64,000 nt of DNA from Anisodus tanguticus (Eukaryota; Streptophyta; Magnoliopsida; Solanales; Solanaceae): positions 48,787,062-48,851,061 of the forward strand of contig CM067545.1 of assembly GCA_034509755.1 (NCBI GenBank), in the 5' to 3' direction. The translations under genes and the position numbers were made by a program. Shown here piece after piece: positions 25,718 to 37,786 of the stretch. Numbering within the stretch: position 1 is the stretch's first letter; the number at the start of each line of letters is the position of its first letter. The notes under the pieces were generated by a model that was not told the origin of the DNA, searched no databases, and saw only the letters and a program-made list of their open reading frames with translations.

Positions 25718-28133
25718 ATGGATAGTGAACAATCTAACAATAATGCAAATGCTACTAATAAAAGTCATGCTGCTTCTTTTAGCCCACCTCCAGTGCCTCT
25801 GCTTTGTGGAGTGGATGATTTAGAAATGGATTCAGAGGGTCTTATTGAGGTTGGAGTAAAAGAAAATAGTCAATCAAGTAAACTAACAAGCAAGAAACTC
25901 ACTTCCGAGGCATGGTAATCTTTTGATAGGGTCGTAGTGAAAGGTATTACAAGAGCAAAGTGTAAATATTGTACATCTTTACTCTCTTATAATGGTGCGA
26001 ATGGAACCTCACATCTTCTTAAACATTCTAAGAAGACATGTCCGAAAAAGCATTTGCGGATTGGAGTTAGTGGTCAAACACAATTGAATGTTAAAACGGA
26101 AGCCAATGGGTCTACTACTTTAGAACTTAAAGAAAAGGGAAAGGAAAAGGAATTTGATCAAGACTTTTCAATGAGAGAATTGGTTGGTATGGTGGTGATT
26201 CATGAGTATCCTTTATCTATTGTAGATCATATAGGTTTTAAAAGGTTCGTGAGGAGTCTAAATACTCATTTCAAGATGATTTCGAGGAACACTTTGAAGA
26301 GTTACATTTTGAAAAAGTTTAATGAAGATAAGGGTTCTCTTAAAGCTCTATTGGAGCATAATGAGGGTAGAATTGCAATAACTACCGACATGTGGATGGC
26401 TTCCAACCAAAAAAGGGGCTACATGGCCGTGACATCTCACTTCATTGATCAACAATGGTTTTTACGCAATCGAACCTTGAGGTGATGAGCTTATTCTTAT
26501 TTATAAATGCTGATTTTTTAGGTTTATTGTCTGTGTTTAATGTATGTTTTTATTTAGGTTTTGTTTTGTGCCATGTCCACATACAAAGGGGGTTATTGCA
26601 AAGATTTTGATGGATTGTTTGTCTCAATATTCTTTGGAAAACAAAATTTCATCGATTGTAGTTGATAATTGTACCACTAATGATGCAATGATGAATGTTT
26701 TATTGGAGAAATTGGAAAGTAGGTATCTAATGTTAGGTGGGGAGTTTTTGCATATGAGGTGTAGTGCGCATATTCTAAACTTGATTGTGAAAGATGGTTT
26801 AGAAGTAATTGATCCGGCAATTGAAAAAGTTCGAGATTGCATTTTATTTTGGATGTCTACTCCTAAAAGGGTTGAAAATTTTGAGGAGGCTTGTCGGCTT
26901 TTGAATATTTCTAAACCTAAAAGAGTGGTTCTTGATGTCAAAACTAGGTGGAATTCTACTTACTTGATGCTTAATACCGCTTTGCCTTTTCAAGATGTAT
27001 TTGCTAAGTTAAAACGTATGAATAAGAAGCTCAAGTTAGTTATTCCTAGTGAGAATGATTGGATGATGGCAAAACTTGTTTGTGAGAAGTTGGAAATTTT
27101 CTTCAAGGCCACTAAAGTGTTTTCCGGTAGAAATTATCCTACTTCTAATTTGTTTTTTCGAAAAGTGTGTGAGATAAGACTTGCTTTGAGGCGTTGGGTG
27201 GAGAGTGATGTTGAGACCATTAGAATGATGGCTAAAAATATGATTGACAAGTTTGACAAATATTGGCATAATATTAATGAGATGTTGGCGGTTGCTTCAA
27301 TTTTAGATCCAAGAAATAAAATGGATTGTGTGGAGTACTATTTTAAGAGATTGTACAAAGATGATACTGATAATGAAGTGGCAAAGGTTAGAAAAAATCT
27401 GGATAAACTTGTGGTTGAATATCAAATGAGAAGTGAGGGAAATAAAAGTCAAGAACCTTTTCCAAGTGGTAAACGAGGAATTTCAGAGTCTTGTGATAAT
27501 GATGAGGATGAATATGCTCAAGCTAAAAGAACAAAGAAAAGAAAGATGAATGTGAGGGGTGAGGTGGAGCATTACTTGGAGGATGATCCTATACCCGAGA
27601 ATGATGATTTTGATATACTTAATTGGTGGAAAAGAGATCAAATGTATCCTACTTTACAGAAAATTGCCAAGGACATCCTTGCAATTCCTGTCTCTTCTGT
27701 GGCTTCGGAAAGTGCCTTTAGCATGGGTGGAAGGGTGATTAGTTCTCATCGTTATAGGCTTCACTCTAAAACTGTGGAGGCATTAATGTGCTTGCAAAAT
27801 TGGATGATCGAAGACATTAAAGGTATCTATTATTTATGTATTGATTATTCTCATATATGTTAATATCAATTTTTCCCCTAACATGAACCTTCTATTTATT
27901 TTTCAATTTCTTTCAAATAAAGGTACTTTGGAGGGCACACATGCTTGTTCGATAGTTACTGAAGATTCTGAAGAAGAAGGAGAAGTAGTTGACTATATTG
28001 ATATGGTAAATGATATATTTAATCATAAATATTTATTGAGATAATTTTTTTTTAGTAATCTCTTTTTAATATGATTGTTTCTTTGTTATTTTAGGATGTT
28101 GATGACGTTGAAACTAGTGATTTCGAAGACTAG
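25718..28133 (+). CDS. hAT transposase (BED finger, hAT C-terminal dimerisation), one in-frame stop
   Basis: Four exons with GT-AG junctions and matching phases: 25718-26481, 26558-27822, 27923-28005, 28095-28133, about 716 residues. An N-terminal BED zinc finger (CKYC ... HLLKH, around residues 80-108) binds the element ends in this family. An RNase-H-like catalytic fold follows, with TDMWMA, DNCTTND and the RWNSTYLM block near residue 385. The hAT dimerisation region near 600-690 reads LNWWKRDQMYPTL and SVASESAFSMGGRVISSHR. The acidic C-terminus ends DVDDVETSDFED. The coding run is open except for TAA at 25916-25918 (codon 67), after EAW and before the finger. A downstream start could still give a protein lacking the first 70 residues. 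RICESLEEPER/Ac-like by motif order. Confidence 0.9.
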
Positions 28134-28140
28134 TTTATGA

Positions 28141-28400
28141 AGTTTGGCAAACTGGAAATCTCAAACTGGAAATGCCAAACCGAAAATCCCAAACTGGAAA
28201 TGCCAACTCACTGGACAAGATCTTTTACCCTTGTTTCTTGGGAGGTTGTAAACTAAAAAATCTTAAGCTTTTGGCTTCTGAAATCATGTAATAGTAATAG
28301 TAGAAGAAAATGATTCTGGGAGGTCAAGGGAAGCGAAGTCGCATAATATAAGTAGAAGAAAATGATTCGGGAGGTCAAGGGAAGCGTGTCGTGCAGAATA
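28141..28400. repeat. short tandem repeats downstream of hAT transposase
   Basis: Units containing AAACTGGAAATGCCAA recur near 28141-28206. A unit of about 55 bp starting TAGAAGAAAATGATTC is duplicated near 28303-28400. Confidence 0.75.
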
Positions 28401-28649
28401 TAATGTTCGCTTTTGGTTATTTGGTGTTCTTTTCGTATTTTGGTTTATAAAATTTCATTTGACAATAAATTATTGAAGTTTTCAGGTGTTAGAGGAAACA
28501 CTAGGTTGTTTGTAACGGTGGCTTTGGACAAACTGTTGATGTTTTTACTTTGTTTGTGTGCTTAAGTAAACTGCAGCCTTCCTATTTGTCTCCGCAATTT
28601 GAGTTTTTGAACATGAAGTAAACTGCAGCCTTCAAAAAATTTTACATGT

Positions 28650-28816
28650 GAATCCAGATCCGATCCGTGGATCCGGTGGATCCGATGGATCTGGATTTGG
28701 ATATGATTTTTATGGACCCGATGGATCTGGATCCGGATCTGGATACAGGTATGAGAAATGGATCTGGATCTGGATCCAGTAGGATCCGGTCCAGATCCTA
28801 TCCGTTGCCATCCCTA
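28650..28816. repeat. right subterminal GGATCC-rich array of hAT
   Basis: A dense series of GGATCC, GGATCT and GATCC words over about 165 bp. It mirrors the left array and ends in the terminal inverted repeat. Confidence 0.8.
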
Positions 28817-28840
28817 TATACAACGTGTGCTAATATATTA

Positions 28841-29461
28841 TTTTCTTAACTTGATTAATATGTTCAGGAGAAGGGAAATAGTGAATTATTTGAAATAAAT
28901 TAATGCAGAAATGTCATAAAATAAAAGTAACATAGCCGAAACTGAAAGCAAAAGAAACAAAAACATGAACAAGAAAAAGGCATAACAAATCTGTCACAAC
29001 AAATTGTTAGCTAATATTGTACCACTCGAAACTTGCAAGCCAACCAACATCTCAACTACCAAATACTATAACAAATTGTTTCCTACTTCTTCCTTTCGTT
29101 CGGTACCTAAAATATTTGTTACTGTTACCAACATAAGCAGCACCGGAAGAAAATAATAAACTTGAATGTTAGTAATCCTATATTATACAAAAAAATGACT
29201 GCCTCTTATTAAAATAGGAGAGATAAAAAAGTGTTTAATTCCTAGACGGTGATAGTGCAAAAGAATTTTACACGATTAGATAACTTAAAAAATAACTATA
29301 GGCAATTGTTCATAAAGAAATGTGATTAGTAACTTAAAACATTAGGAAGTTTACTTGCTACACTGTATAGAGTTAGAGCATGTAAGTTAAATCCGATTAG
29401 AAAACGATTATTTTTTATACAAGAAACCTATTATAATTGGGTACGCGAGCGGAAAATGAAA
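28841..29461. other. intergenic, no gene seen
   Basis: AT-rich sequence between the copia TSD and the LINE 3' end, with no open frame or repeat that I can identify. Confidence 0.6.
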
Positions 29462-30095
29462 TACTCATATACAATAACATATCCAGTGAAATCCCACAAT
29501 GTGGGTCTGGAGAGAATAGAGTGTACGCATACCTTACCTCTACCTTGGTAGGTAGAGCGGCTGTTTCCGAGAGACTCTCGGCTCAAGACAGAGCATATGC
29601 ACAAGCAAAGTAAAAGCAAAGCAAAGCAAAAGTAAAGCAAGCAAGAGTAATGGTTCGGGAAAAATTTAAAATTTTAAAGCAGTATGAAAATGTTGGTATC
29701 AAAGCGCATACGTCATGATAACGCATTTCGAAAAAGTAAGTATTAACTAGCGCATGTAAATAAGCTAAACAAAGTACACTAAGTGATACATATCAGTAGA
29801 AAACCAGCTACATGTTACTATAAAGTCATAATGTGCCTATTTGTATGATAGGCTAAGCAGACCTACAATACTAATATTACCACTACCAGTTTGCAAGCGT
29901 AAGTAGGACTACGCTCGATTATCTATTACCTTTCTACCCTAATTCGGTGTCCTCCGCCACCCCCTATCTAAGATCATGTCCTCAGTAAGTTGCACATGCG
30001 TCATATCCCATCTAATCACCTCTCTCCAATACTTCTTTGGCCTACCTCTACCCCTCCTGAACCCGTCCATAGCCAACCTCTCACAACTCCGCATA
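29462..30095 (-). mobile_element. RTE-type LINE, 5'-truncated 3' end
   Basis: On the minus strand, the codons from about 30090 to 29939 give the C-terminal end of a LINE reverse transcriptase (RRGRGRPKKYWREVIRWDM ... LTEDMILDR). A 3' untranslated region follows. It ends with the block GGTAGAGGTAAGGTATGCG and then GGGATTTCACTGGATATG near 29462-29500, the 3' end shared by Solanaceae RTE-type LINEs. The rest of the element is absent, as is usual for LINE copies. Confidence 0.8.
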
Positions 30096-30361
30096 TATTC
30101 CGTAACAAGTACTATATGTTTTTTCAAAATGCTTGACAAATAAGGAAGGTATAATTCTAGTTGAGAAAACAGAAAGATTAGCATATTGATTAATTTACTA
30201 TTGAAGAGTGACATTTAAATTTCCATTAGAAAAGAGATGACTTTTGCTTCGATAACTTAAAGAACCTTCCTCGTAGATACTTGTAAAAACTAAAAATCAT
30301 ATAGCAATAGTAGAATACCTTTAAAAATCTACTTAATTGGTAGTTTTGTTTATATAGTATG

Positions 30362-31207
30362 TGTTGTTTACAATGGTGCAGGAAACGAAAATGAGTAACT
30401 GCTAAGTATTACAAGAAAAATGAAATTACAACAATCTGAAATTTCAATAAACTGGAACAAGAAACTAATTTCGCAAGTAGTTTGATTTGCTGGGTCGAGT
30501 GATGACACTCTGTCTTTAAGACAAGATTGCCCCGTATATATCATTTATACGTTCTGGACAATAGTCTCCCAAGATAAAACAGCAACTCAACAAATGAGCA
30601 AAGGAAACTCAAGTGTTACTTTGAAGAACTTTGAGTAAGAAATGATGCTGAAAAGTAGTAGGAAAAATCTGATTTCGTTTGTGTGTTCTCTTGTCTCAAC
30701 AATTGAGCAAATGCTTTATTATATAGTTGAAGGAGGGGACTTATCAACTTTCCACATAATTGATGTTACTGGCCAAGTAATGGCAATTAATGGAGGTTAA
30801 GCCCACGGCCCGAGACCCTAGCCCGGACCGGACGGGCGGCGCGCGTGTGGGCTTAGCCTCGAACCAAAGCACATCTAGGTCCTCCCTCCTTCAAACACAT
30901 GGGTTACCCCTTGGTGTCCCAAACCCCAAACCAATTTTGAGACTTATAAACTAAACAAATCTTCCTTCCCCCACCGATGAGGGAGGATTGGTCTTTACCA
31001 CATTTTCATGCTTCAAACACCTCACTTCGTGGACCAATATCTCTTTCATTTCTCAACGAAATTTGACAATCCTTGGCCCTACGGTCATCTACTTACTTAG
31101 TAGATTATGCACGTGTGAAGAATCAAAGTCTCCAACATGCGGAACCCTAGTGTTTAAGTCATTAAAGATGGTTGGACGCAACTCTCACCAAAGGCAAATT
31201 TCCAACT
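30362..31207 (-). repeat. solo LTR C, same family as LTR A, perfect TSD
   Basis: Inverted relative to 3493-4675. Left boundary TGTTGTTTACAA, right boundary GGCAAATTTCCAACT, flanked by GTATG at 30357-30361 and 31208-31212. At 846 bp it is about 340 bp shorter than the other two, which shows internal deletions. It shares the ACACTCTGTCTTTAAGACA block and the GC-rich CGGGCGGCGCGCG patch near 30835. Confidence 0.92.
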
Positions 31208-31212
31208 GTATG

Positions 31213-32230
31213 TGTTGAACCATGATCTGATATTTAATAAATAAATACTCCAATATCAAACATATAAAAGGGTAACTGTTGCGTATGGTGCTACTAATCT
31301 CTCCCCTACTTTTTTTCCACAAGAAAGATATATGACAAATTCAGGAGCAAAGCAACAAAGATTCCAGATAGAGGTACACATTTGTTTTTGTATAACCATC
31401 TGATGTTCAAAACATACTGACCCGATTAGTTTAGATTTACGCTGCTGCATAAGGTCCATAATTAAAAGCGAAAGCCTTACAACAGATCAAATTCGAGAAA
31501 TCTGGTTAAGGATGAAAAGAGAGGTACGTACAGATACTCATGACTCATGGCAGACTCCCATATAACTTGTTCTGCTTATATTTTTACTTATTCTGTTTTT
31601 CTCTCTTTTGCTTTTCATTTTAATTCACCTTTTAGCTCTCTGTTTCTTTTCTGTTTTCTTTTTGGTCTTGAGACACTAATCTTTTTGTCTTCATTGTGAT
31701 ATTCATTGAGATGTAAATGCATTCATGCTCCTATTGGATGGTTTTTCTTTCCTATCAAGTCTTAATTACCAGATTTTTCACAAAAAAAGAAGAAGAAGAG
31801 ATAGTAGAATTTATTTTCTTCTTTACTATCATTATCTTTTGATTTCAGACCACAATATCTTAGTAGAAATTTGAAAGCCATGAAAAAGAAAGTTGCAAAG
31901 TTTAATCTCTCTCATCGTTTTACTACTAATTGGTAATATTTCTCATTCTATAAGCTTAAGTTATAACAGGTTGCGTGGTAACTAGTTCTGCTTACTGTGA
32001 ACAAGTATGATAGTTTTCTTTTAGACGACCTTATAATATAAAAATATTTTAGGCTATGATGTGTACATTATAACTAAAATTAATTTCATAAAAGCTATAT
32101 TTAGCAAAGTAAAAAAGGTAGAACCTAATTAACTAGATTTGCTGTCCTTATGCTAAGTACGCCCGTGACTATCTCACTGCAAATTTTGGCGTTACTACTG
32201 GTGCTACCTACTGATTTCCCTTATTATAAT
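31213..32230. other. intergenic, no gene seen
   Basis: About 1 kb of AT- and pyrimidine-rich sequence. A short minus-strand open frame at 31256-31459 has no recognisable motif. Confidence 0.6.
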
Positions 32231-32409
32231 GAAAATAATCAAGGAATTATTCTCTTTCATAGTATCAGCAGTCTAGAGAAAACTTCTCCTTCTCCAATTT
32301 TTTTCACAGCTTCTGCAGCCCTCTGTGCAGTGGCCGACGGCCACATACCTCCCTTCACAAATTTTTCCTCTTCCAACATCTCCTAAATTCTTCTCGTCTT
32401 CTTTACCTA

Positions 32410-35400
32410 TGTCTACTTCTAAGAATACGTTTCATCCAGCACTTACAGTCTCCAATATCAAGAATCACATTCCTATTGTTCTTGAAATGGAAAACGTCCA
32501 ATATGCGACGTGGACAGAATTGTTTAAGGTTCACGCCCGCTCGCATCAAGTTCTACATCACATCATCCCCTCGGCCACATGCAAGGAGAAGGTGCCTACC
32601 CCGGAGGAGGATCCAGTGCTATGGACAACACTTGATGCAACTGTTCTTTAGTGGATTTATTCCACTATCTTTACCGACCTTCTACAAACAATCATTGAGC
32701 TCGACGCTACGGCAATGGACACTTGGAATAGGGTGCGTGATATTTTCCAAGATAACGAAAATTCTCGTGCGGTCACTCTGGAACAAGAATTTTCCCATGT
32801 CTCTATGGAAGATTTTCCGAATGTCTCAGCCTATTGCAAAAGGTTGAAGGAGTTGGCGGATCAACTCCGGAATGTTGGGGCACTAGTCACCAATAATCGT
32901 CTAGTTCTTCAAATGGTTGCAGGCCTATCGGAAGAATATAATGGTGTAGGAACCCTCCTTCGTCAGAGCGACCCACTTCCTCCGTTTTACAAGGCCCGAT
33001 CTATGCTCACGCTTGAAGAGGCCGGAGTGGCTGAAAAGGCCACCACCTGAGCAAATTCGGCCATGATGACGGAGACACCCTCTAATTCCTCTCCAAATTG
33101 GAATAACAGGGGCGGAAATCCGACGGGAAATATGGCGGTGACGGAAACAGTGGCGATAACAGGGACTCTGGCAACAGCAGGCAGTTGGGCCAGGGCAGTG
33201 GCATGGCCAGTGGACCAACAATGCCGTTGGCCAGTGGGCCTGGCAGTGGGCCAACTGGTCTGTCCCGCAATTTCCAGCAAACTGGGCTGGTCCACAGCGG
33301 CCCAATTTCCCCAGCTTCCAGCACCCACCTCGGTCCAGTGTTACGCCTAGCCAGCAAGCCTTCGCGGCTGCGGGCCTAGTGGCATACCCGACCCCCACAG
33401 ATATCGAGGCCACCATGCATACACTTGGCATAAATCCCCCTGACACAAATTGGTACATGGACACCAGAGCCACCTCACATATGACGTCGGACCAAGGTAC
33501 TCTCTCGTCTTATTTCAATTTAAGCAAAACTAAAGGTATAACTGTTGGTAATGGAAATACAATTCATATTCGAGGTCATGGTCACACAAATTTTCCCCCT
33601 CCACATCCGCCCCTAGTCCTCAAAAATGTCATTCATGCCCCTCGCCTAATTAAAAATTTGGTGTCAGTCCAAAAATTCACCATTGATAATTGAGTTTCTG
33701 TTAATTTTGACCCGTTTGGATTTTCTGTGAAGGATTTCAAGACGAGGATACCTCTAATGCGTTGTAATAGTTGGGGTGAGTTGTATCCAATCACCACCAC
33801 CACCATACCCACGAGTCAAGCCTCACCTTCAACATTTGCTGCTCTTGCTCCATTTTTGTGGCATGCCCGTTTAGGTCATCCGGGGTCGTTGATTTTGTTA
33901 TCTCTTCGTAGTTATAATTTTATTGATTGTAAAAGTATGAGTAGTACTCATATTTGTATGTCATGTCCATTAGGGAAACAAGTTAGATTGTCATTTGTAG
34001 CTTCCACTTCTCGTACGCTGATGCCTTTTGACATTATTCATAGTGATTTATGGACATCTCCTATTTTAAGTTCTATGGGCCATCGTTATTATGTTTTATT
34101 CTTGGATGACTACTCTAATTTTTTGTGGGTTTTTCCTTTGTCCAAAAAATCTCAAGAGTTTTTCACCTTTTTAAAATTTAGAGCCTTCATCCGTACCCAG
34201 TTTGAACGGAATATTAAAAAAATTCAATGTGATAATGGCAGGGAGTTTGACAATGGGTTATTCCGTGATTTTTGTGATAATAATGGCATATCCTTTAGGT
34301 TCTCGTGTCCTTATGCATCTTTACAAAATGGGAAGGCCGAACGTAAAATTCGTACCATAAATCCGCACATTACTAGCCCATGCATCCTTACCCCCTTATT
34401 TTTTGGCATCATGCTTTACAAATGGCTACATACCTACTTAACATTCTCCCTCAGAAAGAATTGGCTTATAAATCCCCGCTTCGAATTCTTTACAATAAAG
34501 ACCCCCACTTCTTCAGTCCACTACAATTACCAAACTTCAAGCCCGGTCTACCGCTTGTGTCTTTTTGGGTTATCCATTTAATCATCGTGGTTACAAATGT
34601 TTTGATTTATCGTCCAATAAAATCATAATTAGTCGTCATGTTATTTTTGATGAATCTCAATTTCCGTTTGCTAAATTGTATACTCCCGTGTTGTGCTCCT
34701 ATAATTTTTTTTATGATGGGCCATCACCATATGTCGTCCAACAGTGGGCCCATAATTTACGTCACCACGGATCCCCTGTTTCGAACTGCCCAGTCACATC
34801 CAGGCCAGCGGGCCAACCATCTGCTGGCCCAGATACCTCACTGCCCGTTGTACCATCCAGGCCAGCAAGCCCATTGCCTGCTGGCCCAATACCCGCGTCG
34901 TCCACTAATTTTTCCAGGCCAGCAGGCCCACTGCCTACTGGCCCAAATCCCTGCCCGGTCAGTCCACCCGAGAGTCCACCTCCTCCTTCTTCGGTCATGC
35001 CCGTTCCTACCCCGAGTCATGGGCCCGTTACTCATAGTCAACGTGGTATTTTAAACCTAAACAACATTTCAATCTGCATTCTAATGTTACTAAATCACCC
35101 CTACCATATAACTAGTATCCGCCCTTCATGACCCGATTGGAAATTAGCCATGACATATGAATATAATGCTCTTATTGAAAATAAGACGTGGGAGTTGGTG
35201 CCCTATCAATCTGGTGTTAATATTATTCGGTCGATGTGGATTTTTACTCATAAGAAAAATTTTGATGGTTCGTTTGAGAGACATAAGGCCCGTCTTGTAG
35301 GTGATGGTAAGACTCAGCAGGTTGGCATCGATTGTGGAGAGACATTTAGCCCGATGGTCAAACCCGCGACCATCCGCACAGTTCTCAGCCTGGCTCTCTC

Positions 35401-36643
35401 GAAAGCCTGGCCCATCCATCAATTGGATGTAAAAAATGTTTTCTTATAAGAAGATCTCAAGGATACAATATACATGCATCGGCCCCTTGGTTTCAGAGAC
35501 CCCAGTTACCCTACTCATGTCTGTTTACTCAAAAAGTCCTTATATGAGCTTAAGTAGGCCCACGGGCGTGGTATAAAAGGTTTGCAAATTATGTGTCTAC
35601 AATTGGATTTTCTCACAGCAGGTTTGATCATTCTCCGTTTATCTATAGACGTGGTACTTCTCTGGCATACATTTTATTATATGTTGATGATATTATCCTG
35701 ACTGCCTCATCGGATACTCTGCACAAGTCTATCATGACCCTTCTCAGTTCAGAATTTGCTATGAAAGACTTGGGACCCTTGAGTTATTTCCTGGGGATTA
35801 CTGTCACTTGTCATGCAGGTGGTCCCTTTTATCACAAAAGAAGTATGCTACTGAAATTTCTGAGAGAGCTGTCATGTCCTCTTGTAAACCCTATGCTACT
35901 CCAGTTGATACCAAACCAAAGCTCAGTGCTACTACTAGCACCCCATACGAAGATCTCACCCACTATCGTAGTCTTGCAGGGCCCCATCAATAACTGACAT
36001 TCACCAGACCTGACATTACTTATGCCATTCAGTAGGTTTGTTTGTTTATCCATGATCCACAGATAGAGCACATGCAAGCACTCAAACGCATTATTCGATA
36101 CGTACATGGCACATTTGAGTATGGGTTGCAGTTATACACCTCCTTTGTGTCTACTCTCGTATCCTACACAGATGCTGATTGGGGTGGCTGTCCGGATACC
36201 AGACGTTCGACGTCTGGCTATTGTATGTTTCTGGGTGATAATTTGGTCTCGTGGTCAGCTAAACGTCAGGCAACATTATCGCGTTCAAGTGCAGAGGCCG
36301 AATACCGTGGGGTAGCCAATGTGGTGTCTGAGTCATGTTGGCTACATAATCTTTTATTAGAACTTCATTTTCAATTCACAAAGCTACCTTGGTTTATTGT
36401 GATAATGTTAATGCAGTCTATCTCTCAGGGAATCCATTCCAACATCAACGCACTAAACATATCGAGATAGATATCCATTTTGTTCGAGAAAAGATAGCTC
36501 GTGGTCAGGTACGCGTAATCCATGTTCCTTCCCGCTATCAGATTGCAGACATCCTTACGAAGGGTCTACCATTAGTTCTATTTGAAGATTTTAGGGACAG
36601 TCTCAGCGTACGCCAGCCGCCCGCTATGACTGCGGGGGTGTGA
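32410..36643 (+). pseudogene. copia polyprotein, broken in several places
   Basis: Gag (32410-33050) begins MSTSKNTFHPALTVSNIKN. The protease motif near 33457 reads DTRATSHM, where the family has a Gly in place of Arg, a change in the active-site loop. GAG-pre-integrase (LWHARLGHPG, CMSCPLGKQ) and the integrase core (HSDLWTSPI, CDNGREFDNG, SLQNGKAERKIRT) follow. A proline/glycine-rich linker with GPLPAGP-like repeats lies at about 34790-34990. RT is at 35150-35997 (YVDDIILTASSD, MKDLGPLSYFLGI), and RNase H is at 36042-36643 (YTDADWGGC, LSRSSAEAEYRG, ADILTKGL). Stops or shifts occur near 32650, 33050, 33693, 34580, 35446, 35554, 35995 and 36390. Confidence 0.9.
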
Positions 36644-36880
36644 CAGAAGTACTCGATATACACGGCCCCACATGTATATTGACATACCGAATTGGAGTAT
36701 ATTCTTTACCATATTTGTGAAGTCATTGTAAAATTGTAATTATGGTATTAGTCTTTGTATTAGGAAAATATATTAGACTTATAGTAGAAAAGGTAGATTT
36801 AATTTCTTGAATTAGTTTTGTATATCTCATATATATATATATATATATCTTTTCATTAATGAAAATAATTAAGACTTTCA
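36641..36880 (+). repeat. 3' LTR of the 32-36 kb copia element
   Basis: Begins TGACAGAAG directly after the purine tract CTGCGGGGGTG and ends ATTAAGACTTTCA. It contains an AT run near 36828-36849. Confidence 0.82.
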
Positions 36881-37226
36881 AATTCTTCTTGTGCCTTTAA
36901 TTTCTCGGTTTCAGCCATCATGGCAGATGTTATATCACTGGTTGTATGCAACAGCCCTTTTTCGAGCCCACCAATCTTATAATATCTAAGTCTAACTATG
37001 GGTAATGGTTTAGTGAAAGTGAATAATCGTGTATACACTGTCTTTCATTTAGGCCTAACTGTCAAGGCATTGTCTGTTTTGGCACAACCTTTGGTGCCTC
37101 ACGTTTTAACCCAAAAAACAACTCTGATAGTTAAATTCCTGAATCGGTTTTATACGGGCTCTAACTTTTTCATATTACTTCAACGTGTGATTTTCCAAAA
37201 TCAAGTTTCACAAAGAATGTCATTTC
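36881..37226. other. upstream flank of lyase copy III, no gene seen
   Basis: No supported coding region. A minus-strand open frame (36856-37038) straddles the LTR end and shows no known domain. ATTTC at 37222-37226 is the TSD of the following solo LTR. Confidence 0.55.
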
Positions 37227-37466
37227 TGTTAGAATATTATGTTAATAATATTAGGATTTTGTAATAATGTAGTATCATATTATATATGGTAGGTAGTAAA
37301 ATGTTAATTAGGAATATTATGTAAGTAATGTAGAAGATTATTAGGAATTGATTAGGAAGATTAGGCATGATTGACTCTTCCTAATTGATGTATATTGTGT
37401 ATATATTGAACCTTTGAAAGATGAATACATTGAGGAAAATATTCTACTTATCCTAGAATTCTTACA
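37227..37466 (+). repeat. solo LTR upstream of lyase copy III, perfect TSD
   Basis: 240 bp from TGTTAGAATATTATG to AGAATTCTTACA. ATTTC flanks both sides (37222-37226 and 37467-37471). A TATATATTGAACC box near 37400 could serve as an LTR promoter directed toward copy III. It differs from the other LTR families in the window. Confidence 0.88.
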
Positions 37467-37786
37467 ATTTCGAGTTCAACTGCCAACATTTCGTGGATTG
37501 TTACACTGCGCTTCGTTTACACAACTTGTGTTACCATATATCCTTTTCTACCTCTGAAATCCCTTCACTTCTTGTTATATATGTCTAATGGAGCATAGTC
37601 GATCAAGGCAAGGCGCAAATTTTGTTAGAACTTGGATGTAGTAATTTGTGAATAAATTTTGAAATTAATTTACATTATAGAATAATATGTAGGTCATGTT
37701 CATGTGATTAGATCAATTGTGCTAATTAATATTCCTATTGTGTTAATGCTGCAGGGCTGATAAAGAATCCCATATTTTGAGTGAAA
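37467..37786 (+). promoter_or_regulatory. presumed proximal promoter and leader of lyase copy III
   Basis: 320 bp between the solo LTR and the first ATG. A TATATATG word near 37576 is a possible TATA box. A pyrimidine-poor stretch ending TGCTGCAG (about 37754) could be a leader intron acceptor. Transcription start is not determined from sequence. Confidence 0.4.

Larger units (their letters stand above)
24450..28816 (+). mobile_element. hAT DNA transposon, near-complete, perfect 8-bp TSD
   Basis: TATACAAC stands at 24442-24449 and at 28817-28824, the exact 8-bp duplication expected of hAT. The ends are imperfect inverted repeats: TAGAGATGGCAGCGGAT on the left, and ATCCGTTGCCATCCCTA (inverse TAGGGATGGCAACGGAT) on the right. 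The outer 200 bp at each end are dense in GGATCC/GGATCTGGATCC words in both orientations. Between them lies a four-exon transposase gene in the same strand sense. Length is 4367 bp. It is inserted in an LTR of a copia element. Confidence 0.95.
19380..28835 (-). mobile_element. complete Ty1/copia element, minus strand, interrupted by hAT
   Basis: Left LTR 19380-19548 and right LTR 24291-24449 plus 28825-28835 match closely. TSD TATTA flanks both sides (19375-19379 and 28836-28840). Beside the right LTR lies the primer-binding site complement TGATACCA (24283-24290). Beside the left LTR lies the polypurine tract, seen on the + strand as CACCCCCTCAG. The internal region codes on the minus strand for gag, protease, integrase, RT and RNase H, all interrupted. 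A 4.37 kb hAT element sits inside the right LTR, so the copia insertion is the older event. Confidence 0.93.
32231..36880 (+). mobile_element. Ty1/copia element, plus strand, 5' LTR mostly lost
   Basis: The last ~35 bases of a 5' LTR (AATGAAAATAATCAAGG ... CTCTTTCA, ending about 32260) precede a mutated primer-binding site TAGTATCAGCAG. Gag, protease, integrase, RT and RNase H follow in order, and a 3' LTR at 36641-36880 ends the element. The rest of the 5' LTR is not recognisable upstream, so the left end is truncated or rearranged. No TSD is found. Confidence 0.85.

Noticed and set aside
34638..35054. Proline/alanine/glycine repeat frames that looked like a cell-wall protein
   Set aside because: They lie between integrase and RT of the copia element, where such linkers are normal, and other frames carry the element's proteins on both sides.
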